Shown one piece after another: positions 17,805-26,080 of a stretch of 64,000 bases of DNA. The notes beneath the pieces are model-generated. The model saw only the letters and a list, made by a program, of their open reading frames with translations, was not told the origin of the DNA and searched no databases. Each line of letters opens with the position of its first letter. The first letter of the stretch is position 1. Source of the stretch: Geobacter sp. Its GTDB lineage: Bacteria; Desulfobacterota; Desulfuromonadia; Geobacterales; DSM-12255. The stretch spans positions 806,001 through 870,000 of the forward strand of contig WKKR01000001.1 of NCBI GenBank assembly GCA_009684525.1, given 5' to 3'. The translations under genes and the position numbers were made by a program.

Positions 17805-17971
17805 TATTTCCTCCACTCCATGGTGGTTGCCTTTTTGGCTACCTTTTGTGACGCTATTTTGGTGCCCATGATCTTGGTCGCTTACTTGGATACCAAAACG
17901 TTTCCTTCAATGGTCCCTGACTTGGCGCCTATGATGGTGACAAATTCTTGTCCATTTAAGCCGCCAATATA

Positions 17972-18514
17972 TCAATCAAAACTGGTGACCAAAGTGACAC
18001 CGGCGCTCTTCTTTTTTGAGTCTGATGAATCGTCTTGGCTCTCTTCTTCGTCTTCTGCAACTTTTGGCGTCAGAAGACTTATTGCCTTGCCAAGGGCGAT
18101 GTCCAGCATGATCACTTCCTGGCCGTCCAGGTAGACTATGCCGGCAGGCATACCGTTTTCAAACAGACTAATTTCCAGGTAATGCTTCTTGTTCTTCTGT
18201 CGTGCCATGAGATTGAGCGTCAGCGGATTAATGAAGTGGCTTTCGTGGCCGTGGTGAATCATCTTCGCCAGTTCAATCCGGCTCCCTTCCTTGCTGGTCC
18301 GTTTCCAGTAACACTGCATGAAGTAGTTCAATGTAGACTTGATATAGGCAAGTTCGGTAAGACTGCCGTCAATAGAGAAACTCCAGAACTGGACAACGAC
18401 TTTGGCGTTCCTGTCGAACCGTGCCCGGCAATGTCCGCCTGCATCCACATAGTCATGCTGCTCCATTTCGACAGTAGCTTTGACTTTGATCCCCTTATAA
18501 TCGTACTCAATCAT
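17972..18514 (-). CDS. Hypothetical protein of the recombinase operon
   Basis: 180 residues. The start at 18514 overlaps the stop of the preceding 162-residue gene by 8 bases, so it is translationally coupled. The N-terminal two thirds is predicted mostly beta (KVKATVEMEQ, VVVQFWSFSIDG, YLEISLFENG), and the C-terminal 30 residues are acidic then lysine-rich (EDEEESQDDSSDSKKK) and probably disordered. No known family is recognised. After the TGA the same frame continues for 29 codons to a TAA and then another 25 codons with a protein-like composition, so the C-terminus may have been shortened by mutation. As third gene after the recombinase it is probably an accessory element protein. Confidence 0.6.
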   Translation of the reverse strand: MIEYDYKGIKVKATVEMEQHDYVDAGGHCRARFDRNAKVVVQFWSFSIDGSLTELAYIKSTLNYFMQCYWKRTSKEGSRIELAKMIHHGHESHFINPLTLNLMARQKNKKHYLEISLFENGMPAGIVYLDGQEVIMLDIALGKAISLLTPKVAEDEEESQDDSSDSKKKSAGVTLVTSFD

Positions 18515-18995
18515 CAGTTTCCATCTCCTTCCACAGCTTGACCAGGTAAGATGCCGAGGTCTTGACCTTGCGTGTTTTTGTCAAATAGTCGGCAATAGGC
18601 CGAAATCCCATCCCTTCCGCCTTCAGTTCCTTCACCTCGCCCCAATAAGCCAGGATTTTCCTCCGAAGAACCGGTGTCCGGCCCCGCTGGATCAATGCGG
18701 CCGCTTTCGCTTTGCGCAGGTGGGAGAAGTCGTCGTACTGCTCATTTTCCGCCACCCGGTAACCTTTCCCTTTGAGCGTGTCCCAGCCGGATTTGCGGGC
18801 CGCGACAATAAAGGCGCAGTACTTGCCGATCCTGCCGGGCAGGTCGGGCCGTTCCTCCTTGATCTGGTAGGCCTTTTTCACGCCATCCTGAAAGATCTCG
18901 ATGATCTTCTCCTCCGGCAGCGATGCCACCCACGAGAGCACCTGTTTTCGATCCCGGTTGGTCAGGCCGGTTATCTGGTTAAGCAGGTCATCCAT
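18507..18995 (-). CDS. Hypothetical DNA-binding-like protein of the recombinase operon
   Basis: 162 residues. The start lies 4 bases after the recombinase stop, preceded by GAGGATG. The chain is helical and basic. The C-terminal third (GMGFRPIADYLTKTRKVKTSASYLVKLWKEM, about residues 128-158) looks like a helix-turn-helix of the kind where a recognition helix follows SASYLVKLW. The middle has many Lys and Arg (LRKAKAAALIQRGRTPVLRRKI). I recognise no named family. Given its place between a tyrosine recombinase and another small protein, it could be a recombination directionality or DNA-bending factor, but that is inference. Confidence 0.6.
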   Translation of the reverse strand: MDDLLNQITGLTNRDRKQVLSWVASLPEEKIIEIFQDGVKKAYQIKEERPDLPGRIGKYCAFIVAARKSGWDTLKGKGYRVAENEQYDDFSHLRKAKAAALIQRGRTPVLRRKILAYWGEVKELKAEGMGFRPIADYLTKTRKVKTSASYLVKLWKEMETDD

Positions 18996-18998
18996 GAA

Positions 18999-20114
18999 TC
19001 ATCCTCGTGTGTAGGTCAGGGTCTCGCGCAACCGGAAATGGGATGTTTCCAGGGAGGTCTGCTGCAGGGCCTGCTCGTGGCTCAGGCCGTGGCTGATGCA
19101 TTCCAGGTAACGTTCCTGGGCAAAGTTGTGCTTGAGTCCGTGACTGCCGCGACCCGGCGCATATTGACCGGTTTCTTGTGCCGCCCTGTTGATCGCTGCT
19201 ACGTAGTCGATGTAGTCGCTCTCCAGCTTGTCATTGGTCTGAATGTACCTTTCCAACCGCCGGAAAGTTTCGACGGAAACGTAATGCTCCGTTTCCTTTC
19301 CGCCTTTTTCCACGGTGGCAACGATTCCCATGGGTTTTCCGGTAACCGGATCAGTGCCGATGCCGTGCAATCCTTCGCTTGTCAGGGGATTCTTCAATCG
19401 CCGGTTACTTGGCGCTCCCACCCCTTCGGTCCGCAAGCCGCCTTCGTATTGCAGCGATGCCTGTAATTGGTAGGTACCGTCATGGATTGCTTCAATGAGC
19501 CGGACCGGGTCGGGATAGGCCCGGTTGTCGAATACCCTGCTCGATTTCTTTAGCAGCTTCCTGCTCCGGGCATAGAACTCAAGGCGAAGCACTTCCGTAT
19601 CCATACGCGGGACATCGAGTCCATGCAGCTCGATATAGTTATTGACGGCATATTCGAATTTCCCCAGGGCTGCGAGCAGGGTTTCCATGGTCTGGCGAGA
19701 CCGTTTCTTTGTGACATAGTGGGCCAGCCTTTCTTCCAGATAATCCGCCATGGCGTTTCGTACCGACAGGGTGTCAAGAAGAGTGATAATGCCGATAGTC
19801 CGCATAAATTCTATGAAGCGATGGCCTTCGTACTTGTATACCTTCCAGGAGCCGAAGGATCGGAGTCCCATGGCTGTGTCCGTTTTTGCCGACCGGATTG
19901 AGCGGATGGCATGAAATATCGCCTCCAATTGGGAATGCAGTGACCGTGGCCATCTGTGTTTCATGTTTCCTGGTTCCTCTGGCCGTCTCCGGCCCGCATG
20001 TTGAGATGACATACTCTTTGTTCGGCATTGCCATGCCGGCGGTAGCAGCTCCGCCTTCCTGCTTTCTTTCGGGTCTCTTATATCCGGATCAGGGAAATAT
20101 TCCGACATGGTCAA
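18999..20114 (-). CDS. Tyrosine recombinase / integrase-like protein
   Basis: 371 residues as drawn; an internal Met at residue 35 or 51 may be the real start because the first 50 residues are low in structure. The SAM-like core-binding part (about 60-190) precedes the catalytic domain. Catalytic positions visible: R228 in GGLRTEGVG, the beta-hairpin lysine near 260-270, H325 in GSHGLKHNFAQ, then SHFR near 358 and the nucleophile Y368 in ETLTYTR. In the box II motif the usual Arg three residues after H325 is Lys (K328). It heads a three-gene operon. It is the only recombinase in the window and sits 2.5 kb from the tRNA-Arg, so it probably moves the island, although no excision site is proven. 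Confidence 0.8.
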   Translation of the reverse strand: MTMSEYFPDPDIRDPKESRKAELLPPAWQCRTKSMSSQHAGRRRPEEPGNMKHRWPRSLHSQLEAIFHAIRSIRSAKTDTAMGLRSFGSWKVYKYEGHRFIEFMRTIGIITLLDTLSVRNAMADYLEERLAHYVTKKRSRQTMETLLAALGKFEYAVNNYIELHGLDVPRMDTEVLRLEFYARSRKLLKKSSRVFDNRAYPDPVRLIEAIHDGTYQLQASLQYEGGLRTEGVGAPSNRRLKNPLTSEGLHGIGTDPVTGKPMGIVATVEKGGKETEHYVSVETFRRLERYIQTNDKLESDYIDYVAAINRAAQETGQYAPGRGSHGLKHNFAQERYLECISHGLSHEQALQQTSLETSHFRLRETLTYTRG

Positions 20115-20539
20115 GATATCTGCCGGCTGTCCGTTGCCTGTTGTGAACCGAGACTCGACGGTGATTCACGTCAGACAGGTCCTCGTTTGTGCTGCTGGGA
20201 ATGCGCCTTTCCAGGGCGTCGGGACTCAGAGGGTGTTTCCTGGTCCGCCACATAGTGGTTTCCGGTGCAACGTACGATCATGCGAGGTTGAGGTGCCGTG
20301 TTCCTCGATCATGAAAGGGCCTTGCTGAGGTTGGCCAATCCCGTTGGTGGTGTCCGGCCGGACCAAGTGGCGCGACGGCTCAGGGTACACCGGGCAGTGA
20401 TGCTGTATGTTTGCTGGGGTAAGATGGTTTAACTGTTTTGTTTGTTCACTTAATGCTCTTTTCTCTCGGAAAATCAGGGTGTTTGATATTTGATCTTTCA
20501 CAGCAAGTGTTCGTTTGTGAACAGATTGCCGTCCCATGA
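20115..20539. other. Intergenic region without a recognised gene
   Basis: 425 bases between the recombinase start and the end of the replisome-organizer gene, all on the minus strand side. Open frames here are short or overlap the neighbouring gene, and I see no domain. The recombinase promoter probably lies here. No tRNA, repeat array or clear terminator was found. Confidence 0.5.
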
Positions 20540-21604
20540 TTAACACCCGGCAGAAGGTCGCGAAAGCTCCCCTCTGGCATACATGGCTGCAAGGATTTTG
20601 GTGATCGGTACAGCCGTGTTGTTCAGTACCGTTTCCAGTGGCGCCGTCGGCTCCGGCAGGCATGGATATTTCTCCCGCGCCTGTAGTGCCAGCTCGGCCC
20701 TCTCTTCAGATGACAATGAGAGCCAGATTGCCTGCTGAGCCAGAGCTTCTCTGCGCTCCCGTTCCTCCAGCTCTTTCCTTGTCGCCTCTTCGCTCTCTCG
20801 CCGGCAACGAGCTGCAGCCTGGGCTTCTTCCTCCGCAGTTTCCGCTTCCCGCTCAGTGCGGGCGAAATCATGCTCAATGGCTGCACAGATCATCCCGCCA
20901 AGTCTCCCCTTTTTGGGGTCATGATTGGCCAGGGCATACCGGATATTGCTTAATGTGACGGCTCCGCCAACTCCCGATACCGCCCCGGCAATCACTGCCA
21001 TGAGACGCTTGTTTTTTTCCGAAGGCGGGACCAGCCCAAGAATATCTGCTAGTTCACCTTTCTCAAAAACAACATCTTCCTCATGGTCTTGCTGTGGTGT
21101 TGTTGTTTTATCTAAATCTGAATATGTCTTTGTCTTTGTTGTCCTAGACATCCGTGGACTGTCCACGGACATGTCCGCGGACGCGTCCTTGGACGGTAAG
21201 AGTAACTGACTCCGTGTCTCCTCCCGTTGTGAGCGTTTCCGCAACTTGTCCTTGTCACGTCGTGCGGCGAGTCTGGCAAGTTCGTCGGTTGGTTGGAGAC
21301 GGTCCCAGGCGGTAATGGCAATCACGTTGTCAATCACCTCGATGAATTTGAATCTTTCCAGTGTTGCCAGGGCAAATTGGACGACCGGGACTGTACGTCT
21401 CAGCACCGCCGATAAAGTTGTAACATCGTAAGGCAGCGACTCATGCAGCAGGAGCAGACCATTGGCGTTGGACCGGCCCGCCAGCATCAACATCCTGATG
21501 TAGATTATCTGGACGGCATCGGCATCCGGCATCTGTTCAATTGCAAGCCAGCGAGGATCATCAAATTCGGCGCAAAACAGTCGGACCCAAAAAACCTCAT
21601 TCAT
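20540..21604 (-). CDS. Phage replisome organizer N-terminal-domain protein
   Basis: 354 residues. The first 110 residues (VFWVRLFCAEFDDPRWLAIE, IIYIRMLMLAGRSNANGLLL) match the winged-helix N-terminal domain of phage replisome organizers, which bind the origin and recruit the helicase loader. The middle is polar (TKTKTYSDLDKTTTPQQDHEED), then a domain near residues 185-240 is followed by a long charged coiled coil rich in Glu and Arg (about 245-310). The last 40 residues return to a compact fold. In a mobile island such a protein would start replication after excision. It is preceded by the AlpA-like gene on the same strand, 16 bases away, and both would be under control of the divergent repressor. 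Confidence 0.75.
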   Translation of the reverse strand: MNEVFWVRLFCAEFDDPRWLAIEQMPDADAVQIIYIRMLMLAGRSNANGLLLLHESLPYDVTTLSAVLRRTVPVVQFALATLERFKFIEVIDNVIAITAWDRLQPTDELARLAARRDKDKLRKRSQREETRSQLLLPSKDASADMSVDSPRMSRTTKTKTYSDLDKTTTPQQDHEEDVVFEKGELADILGLVPPSEKNKRLMAVIAGAVSGVGGAVTLSNIRYALANHDPKKGRLGGMICAAIEHDFARTEREAETAEEEAQAAARCRRESEEATRKELEERERREALAQQAIWLSLSSEERAELALQAREKYPCLPEPTAPLETVLNNTAVPITKILAAMYARGELSRPSAGC

Positions 21605-21620
21605 TTCGCAGCCTCTTGCC

Positions 21621-21836
21621 TCATCCGATTACTTCCGGGATCATTTTGGATTTTTTGTTCGCCAGCCACTCCATGATTGATTCAATGGTGTAGTAATTCC
21701 GCCGGCCGATGACGATAGGTACCGGCAGGTCCCCTGCCTTCTTCAATCGCCAAAATCCGGTTGCAGACAAACCAAGGGTTTCGACTCGGAACTTTTTTTC
21801 AGGGATTAGTTTCATCTGGGTCATGTATGTCTCCAT
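21621..21836 (-). CDS. AlpA/excisionase-like small DNA-binding protein
   Basis: 71 residues, or 67 if started at the second Met. The pattern VETLGLSATGFWRLKKAGDLPVP, then VIGRRNYYTIESIMEWL, is that of MerR-like helix-turn-helix proteins of the AlpA/Xis group: they bind element DNA and help excision or activate the integrase. Its size is typical. It is the first gene leftward from the divergent control region, which holds a 20-bp palindrome, and is followed by the replisome organizer. Confidence 0.75.
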   Translation of the reverse strand: METYMTQMKLIPEKKFRVETLGLSATGFWRLKKAGDLPVPIVIGRRNYYTIESIMEWLANKKSKMIPEVIG

Positions 21837-21936
21837 TCGACAGAGTTGAATAATCAGATTTCAGATGTTTCAGGACATTTCTGATTTATTCCTTGCGTTT
21901 CAATGCAACCATAGTATATTATGTTCTACAACTATT

Positions 21937-21956
21937 ATACATAATATTTTATGTAT
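21937..21956. promoter_or_regulatory. Perfect 20-bp palindrome, likely repressor operator
   Basis: ATACATAA and TTATGTAT flank TATT, a perfect palindrome in the AT-rich gap between the AlpA-like gene and the divergent Xre-family repressor. Partial copies of the same letters (TATATTATGT near 21915) lie beside it. Such sites are typical operators for phage and island repressors. The binding itself is inferred. Confidence 0.55.
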
Positions 21957-22009
21957 TTCAATTGCTTTTTTATACTATCATATGATTTTGAGGGAGTTCT
22001 GGAGACACC

Positions 22010-22420
22010 GTGGAAGAAGATAGCCAGACGATAGGTGGAAGACTCAAAATAGTCAGGGGAGGGAAAACGCAAAAGGAATTTGCTCAGGAACTCGATATTT
22101 CTGCACCTTCACTGCAAAAATACGAGCTGAACGAATCGGTTCCAGGAGGCCTTGCGCTGGCAAAGTTGGTGGAAAAAGGTATTAACGTAAATTGGATATT
22201 AACGGGGAAGGGATCGATGTATATCTTGTTGCCCGACGATCAGTTATTGCAGCAGCTTGCTTATAAGGTTTTCGTTGCCACTCGCGGCAAAGAGGATGTA
22301 TCCGAGGTGAAGCGGTCGAAGCTTCTGACTAGGGCTTACAGGATCGCCTTGAATGACGGTTTGGAAGCGGCGGAAGAACATGTAGATAAAATGGTCGAAG
22401 TCCTTGAGTATTATTCTTAG
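22010..22420 (+). CDS. Xre-family (CI-like) repressor
   Basis: 136 residues from a GTG start with GGAG upstream. The helix-turn-helix lies at about residues 20-70: KTQKEFAQELDISAPSLQKYE is the recognition unit, followed by SVPGGLALAKLVEKGINVNWILTGKG, a common ending of CI-like DNA-binding domains in prophages. The C-terminal 55 residues are helical and lack a LexA-type serine-lysine protease core, so control by RecA self-cleavage is not expected. It faces the AlpA-like and replication genes across a palindromic gap, as an element master repressor would. It is the last gene of the island before the tRNA. Confidence 0.85.
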   Translation: MEEDSQTIGGRLKIVRGGKTQKEFAQELDISAPSLQKYELNESVPGGLALAKLVEKGINVNWILTGKGSMYILLPDDQLLQQLAYKVFVATRGKEDVSEVKRSKLLTRAYRIALNDGLEAAEEHVDKMVEVLEYYS

Positions 22421-22535
22421 AAGAATGTCCAATTGGTTCACCTAGGATGAACTGCAATATATGGACTTGGTTGTGATGTTGGTATTCATGGGGGGCGTGT
22501 TTATCGAGGATTGGAATGGTCAACCAAAGAGATAA

Positions 22536-22580
22536 ACGGCAACAAAACGGCAACAAATTTCATCTATAAAGCAACAACGG
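22536..22580. repeat. Tandem 11-bp repeats beside the tRNA, possible integrase arm sites
   Basis: ACGGCAACAAA occurs twice head to tail (22536-22546 and 22547-22557), and a related AAGCAACAACGG follows at 22569-22580. Short direct repeats this close to a tRNA 3' end are typical arm-type binding sites of tyrosine integrases. The assignment is by position only. Confidence 0.45.
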
Positions 22581-22613
22581 CCTACAGTACTAACTGTAAC
22601 CCCTTGTTTTAAT

Positions 22614-22690
22614 TGGCGCGCCCGGAGAGATTCGAACTCCCGACAACCTGGTTCGAAGCCAGGTACTCTATCCAGCTGAGCTACGGGCGC
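22614..22690 (-). tRNA. tRNA-Arg (anticodon TCG)
   Basis: On the minus strand the acceptor arms GCGCCCG and CGGGCGC pair, with G as discriminator and CCA encoded at 22616-22614. The D arm is GCTC...GAGT, the anticodon arm CCTGG-CTTCGAA-CCAGG gives anticodon TCG, which reads CGA, and the T arm has GGGAG-TTCGAAT-CTCTC with one G-T pair. The gene is intact. Its 3' end points to the island, so it is the probable integration site, the island having restored the 3' end. Confidence 0.95.
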
Positions 22691-22745
22691 GTAAGATCTG
22701 CAGAGAGAATAATAATACGCAGAACTCCTTCTGGCAACCTACAAT

Positions 22746-23351
22746 CTACCGGGGAGTCCTTGCGGGAACGATACTGCTGAAATCCCCGGGGGTGTTGATA
22801 TTGCTGAATGACTTCAAATCCGGATCGAAACGCTGCAGTTCTTCCGCAGGCACCTGCAACGTTCTGATCGCTGCCAGCACCTTCAGAATGGACACATCGC
22901 CAGAGCGTAAGTGCTGCTCAACAATCGGCAGCGAACTGAAGTGATAGATCGCATGGAGCGGCTGGAGTCCATCCGGGGTGCGTGGGACTATCGCGTCGAC
23001 ATCTGCAGCGCACTGAGCCAGGTACCTTATGAGACCGGCATGCAGAAAAGGCATGTCGCACGCGGTCACAAACGCCCGGTCGTTTTTACAAGCCAGTAAA
23101 CCGGCATGGATTCCCGCCAATGCACCTTTCCCGGGATAGAGGTCCGGAACCAGCCGGCAGGAGAGAAACGCATAGCGTTCAGGATTGTTGGTGACTATGA
23201 TGACTTCAGGAAACAGTTCGGACAAGACACGGTAGACACTTTCGATGAAACAACTGCCGTTGAGTTCAAGAAGGGCCTTGTCACGCCCCATTCGCCGCGA
23301 CTCCCCCCCGGCCAGAATAATCCCGGACACTCCGTTCACTTGGCCGCACAT
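22746..23351 (-). CDS. mobA: Molybdenum cofactor guanylyltransferase
   Basis: 201 residues. The N-terminal GTP-binding pattern IILAGGESRRMGRDKALLEL is the signature of MobA, which joins GMP from GTP to molybdopterin to make the guanine-dinucleotide cofactor used by formate dehydrogenases and related enzymes. Further marks are VPDLYPGKGALAGIHAGL and FVTACDMPFL (substrate and metal site). Length is normal. Its start overlaps the end of fdhD by 16 bases on the same strand, so the two are co-expressed, in keeping with a role in formate dehydrogenase maturation. It is the first backbone gene beyond the tRNA. Confidence 0.92.
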   Translation of the reverse strand: MCGQVNGVSGIILAGGESRRMGRDKALLELNGSCFIESVYRVLSELFPEVIIVTNNPERYAFLSCRLVPDLYPGKGALAGIHAGLLACKNDRAFVTACDMPFLHAGLIRYLAQCAADVDAIVPRTPDGLQPLHAIYHFSSLPIVEQHLRSGDVSILKVLAAIRTLQVPAEELQRFDPDLKSFSNINTPGDFSSIVPARTPR

Positions 23352-24121
23352 AAACGTCCCTCATGGCAGTAGACATTGAACCGCCCGCCGCGAACATACC
23401 CGATGAGGGTTATGCCTGCTGAATCGCAGATTTTTACCGCCAGATCCGTCGGAGAGGTGCGTGAAGCCACCAGGGACACCCCCAAGAGAGCAGCTTTGGC
23501 CGCCATTTCACTGGAAATGCGGCCGGAGGTGATCAACATTGTATCCTTCAGGTCGAGCCCTCGTAACAGCGCCTCTCCGGCAAGCCTGTCAATCGTATTG
23601 TGCCTGCCCAGGTCCTCCGCATGGAGAAGTACCGTATCTCCATCCCCAACCGCAGCAGAGTGAATCCCTCCGTGCCGGCGATACCGCTCGGCAAAGCGAT
23701 GCAACGCCTCAAACAGCTGGAAAACCTCCACTGGCGTGAACCGCCGCCCATCGATTCGCGTTGTGGATGGAGTCGCCTTGAGTGACAAACCGGGGAGACG
23801 AAAAGAAATACCACCGCCACAACCGCTGGTGATGATCGGTGCAGGCAGATCTTTCACCTCTCTTTTGATCCGGACGTTGGCTATTCCATAATCCTCGCAG
23901 ACGCTCAACATCTCAAAATCACTCACATCGGCAACATATCCCTGCAGTCGCAAAAAACCTGCAACAAGGAAACGAGGATCATGGGGGGACGCTACGAGTG
24001 TGGCCAGTTCTTTCCCGTTTACAATCAATTTCAAAGGGAATTCCCGGGGGAGGTCACCGGTCGCATCGACACAAGCCGGACCTGAGCTGTCAAATACAGT
24101 AACATTATTGTTCATAATCAT
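23336..24121 (-). CDS. fdhD: Formate dehydrogenase accessory sulfurtransferase FdhD
   Basis: 261 residues. The C-terminal half is characteristic: LITSGRISSEMAAKAALLGV, SRTSPTDLAVKICDSAGITL and a final YVRGGRFNVY. FdhD carries sulfur from the cysteine desulfurase to the bis-MGD molybdenum centre of formate dehydrogenase. In E. coli the active loop has a CxxC pair; here the corresponding segment reads IITSGCGGGISF with only one Cys. Some FdhD proteins also have a single Cys, so loss of function is not implied. The gene starts the fdhD-mobA operon; a formate dehydrogenase gene itself is not in the window. Confidence 0.92.
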   Translation of the reverse strand: MIMNNNVTVFDSSGPACVDATGDLPREFPLKLIVNGKELATLVASPHDPRFLVAGFLRLQGYVADVSDFEMLSVCEDYGIANVRIKREVKDLPAPIITSGCGGGISFRLPGLSLKATPSTTRIDGRRFTPVEVFQLFEALHRFAERYRRHGGIHSAAVGDGDTVLLHAEDLGRHNTIDRLAGEALLRGLDLKDTMLITSGRISSEMAAKAALLGVSLVASRTSPTDLAVKICDSAGITLIGYVRGGRFNVYCHEGRLCAAK

Positions 24122-24250
24122 CAGTATAGTCCATAAGGTCGGACGGATTCAATGCCGCACATCCCGGCCATATGCCTTGCAATGAAATTGCTGGTCGGGC
24201 TATGATAGCAAAAGCATGAATATTCTGGGCGAGGAAAGGCTGTCAAGCCG

Positions 24251-26080
24251 ATGAACATCCCGACCGAGGTACTGAAAAATCTGCTCGCAGCGGTGAAAGA
24301 GAGCACCTTTACCCTGATCGATGCACTCGCAAGCACTGATCGGGAATTATCGCTGACCCCTGGCCAGGAAGTCCGTGGCGAAGTGCTTGAACAACGCCCG
24401 AATGGCAGATTTCTCGTCAACCTCGCCGGGACAGTTCTCGACATGGGGCTTCCACCGACAACGCGCCCTGCCACGACCGTTCAACTGACATTCGTGACCG
24501 ATCAGCCGCGCCTGACCTTTGCGCTCCCCTCCCCTGCCGACAAAGGGTCCAAGGTCAATCTCAGCGATGCAGGCCGCTGGCTCGGTCGCATGTCAGCCGC
24601 GCAAGGGGAATCAGCCTCGACTTCAATGATCAACAGTCGTCCGGTGCGCCTCTTTACGGCCCTTCCCACCGACACGAAGGTCATCGCCGAAAAGCTTCGC
24701 GAGGCTGTCGTGAAGAGCGGCATCTTTTATGAGTCTCATCTGGCAAAGTGGTCTGAGGGCTCGCTCGGTTTGGACGAGGTTCTCAGCGAACCCCAAGGGC
24801 AGCTTTCTCCGCGGTTACAAGAGAATGCTCCCGCGCCATCCACGCCACCACAACAGAAACACCCAGGAGTTCTCCCGCCGACAGTTGGACAAACAGCAGA
24901 TGGGGAAAATTCCGGGACTTCTCCTGACAGCACAAAGCGTTCCGATCCGCCCCCCACTCCTGCGACTTCTCCCCAGACCCCAAAACAGGTACCCGGCCAG
25001 ACTTTTCCAGCTGCCAATACTCAGAATATGCAACCTGCCCTGGAATCTGGGCAGAAGACAAGCGCCCCTTCCACTCCCATTCCGGAGAAAGCCGACCAGG
25101 AGGCAAATGCCCCTCCGGCACCTTCGCCCCCCGGCGCATCAGGTCGGCCTCAAACAACCCGGGAATCAGATTTCGCTCAAACCCCCTCCGCCAACTCCCA
25201 CGCGGAAGAGGCAGGTAAATCCCCTACGACCCCACATGTCACTATGCCGTCTGCTTCCCAGTCTGACGGAGATCAGGCCCCCCGGACACATCCACAGACA
25301 TCTGCTGGCACCAGAACCGATCAGCAGGAACGTGCCCAGGTTGAACAACCGCATCCAGAACTGATCCAACCGAACAAAGCACAACCAGCTCTTTCGAAAA
25401 TCATTTCTTCCTTCCCGATCATCCCCGAGGAACTCTCAAGACCTCTTCCGTTGGCGCATGATAAATCAAGCCAGTCAAAAGCCTCACAAGCCAATCCACA
25501 AAAAGTGCCTGAAAAAAATGACCTCGCCCTGTTCCGGGAAGAGCCAGCCCTTCAGAATCTGGCGGCAAAAAGTACACAGCAGCCAGCAGGCAAGGTTCCG
25601 ATGCCGTCTCTCACCGCCCTCCTCCAGGAATCGTATGCGATTGGCACTGTCAACGAAGCGGGTGGGAACACCGCCGCCGCTGGCAGCGAATCAGCAACGC
25701 CGCGTTTCGAGACTCCCGAATCGCAAACGCTCCCCCTGCTCAGGCAGCAATTGACAACACTCTACAGCGGTCAGTTTGTCATTCAGGGTGAAGCCTGGCA
25801 GGGGCAACAGTTCAAATGGTCAATCAACAAGGAAGGGTCTCGACAGGAAGCGCACGCGCCGAACAGTTGGGAAACAAGCCTGCGCCTGGATCTCCCACGA
25901 ATGGGAGCAATTTCGGCAGATGTGCGGCTGCTAGGGACCCAGGTACAGATAGCATTCAAGACCAATCGGGACGAATCCAAAGAGCTGATGCACAAAGAAG
26001 AAGATCGTCTGAGGGATGGGTTGAACAAGGCGGGACTACTGGTTACCGGCCTGGAGATACGCAGTGACGAATCGGCATGA
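24251..26080 (+). CDS. FliK-like flagellar hook-length control protein
   Basis: 609 residues. A conserved N-terminal part of about 170 residues is followed by a long Pro, Gln, Ser and Thr-rich stretch (about 180-470) of low complexity, typical of a molecular ruler, and then a folded C-terminal domain (LPLLRQQLTTLYSGQFVIQGEAWQ through LRLDLPRMGAISADV, VRLLGTQVQIAFKT, GLNKAGLLVTGLEI) as in the Flg_hook domain of FliK. FliK measures the hook and makes FlhB switch export specificity. The next gene, encoding an FlhB C-terminal-like domain, overlaps it by 17 bases, which supports the assignment. The rest of a flagellar operon is not in the window. Confidence 0.75.
   Translation: MNIPTEVLKNLLAAVKESTFTLIDALASTDRELSLTPGQEVRGEVLEQRPNGRFLVNLAGTVLDMGLPPTTRPATTVQLTFVTDQPRLTFALPSPADKGSKVNLSDAGRWLGRMSAAQGESASTSMINSRPVRLFTALPTDTKVIAEKLREAVVKSGIFYESHLAKWSEGSLGLDEVLSEPQGQLSPRLQENAPAPSTPPQQKHPGVLPPTVGQTADGENSGTSPDSTKRSDPPPTPATSPQTPKQVPGQTFPAANTQNMQPALESGQKTSAPSTPIPEKADQEANAPPAPSPPGASGRPQTTRESDFAQTPSANSHAEEAGKSPTTPHVTMPSASQSDGDQAPRTHPQTSAGTRTDQQERAQVEQPHPELIQPNKAQPALSKIISSFPIIPEELSRPLPLAHDKSSQSKASQANPQKVPEKNDLALFREEPALQNLAAKSTQQPAGKVPMPSLTALLQESYAIGTVNEAGGNTAAAGSESATPRFETPESQTLPLLRQQLTTLYSGQFVIQGEAWQGQQFKWSINKEGSRQEAHAPNSWETSLRLDLPRMGAISADVRLLGTQVQIAFKTNRDESKELMHKEEDRLRDGLNKAGLLVTGLEIRSDESA

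Noticed and set aside
20226-20663. Minus-strand 145-codon frame in the gap beside the recombinase
   Set aside because: It overlaps the replisome-organizer gene in another frame, has no recognisable domain, and its composition is not protein-like.
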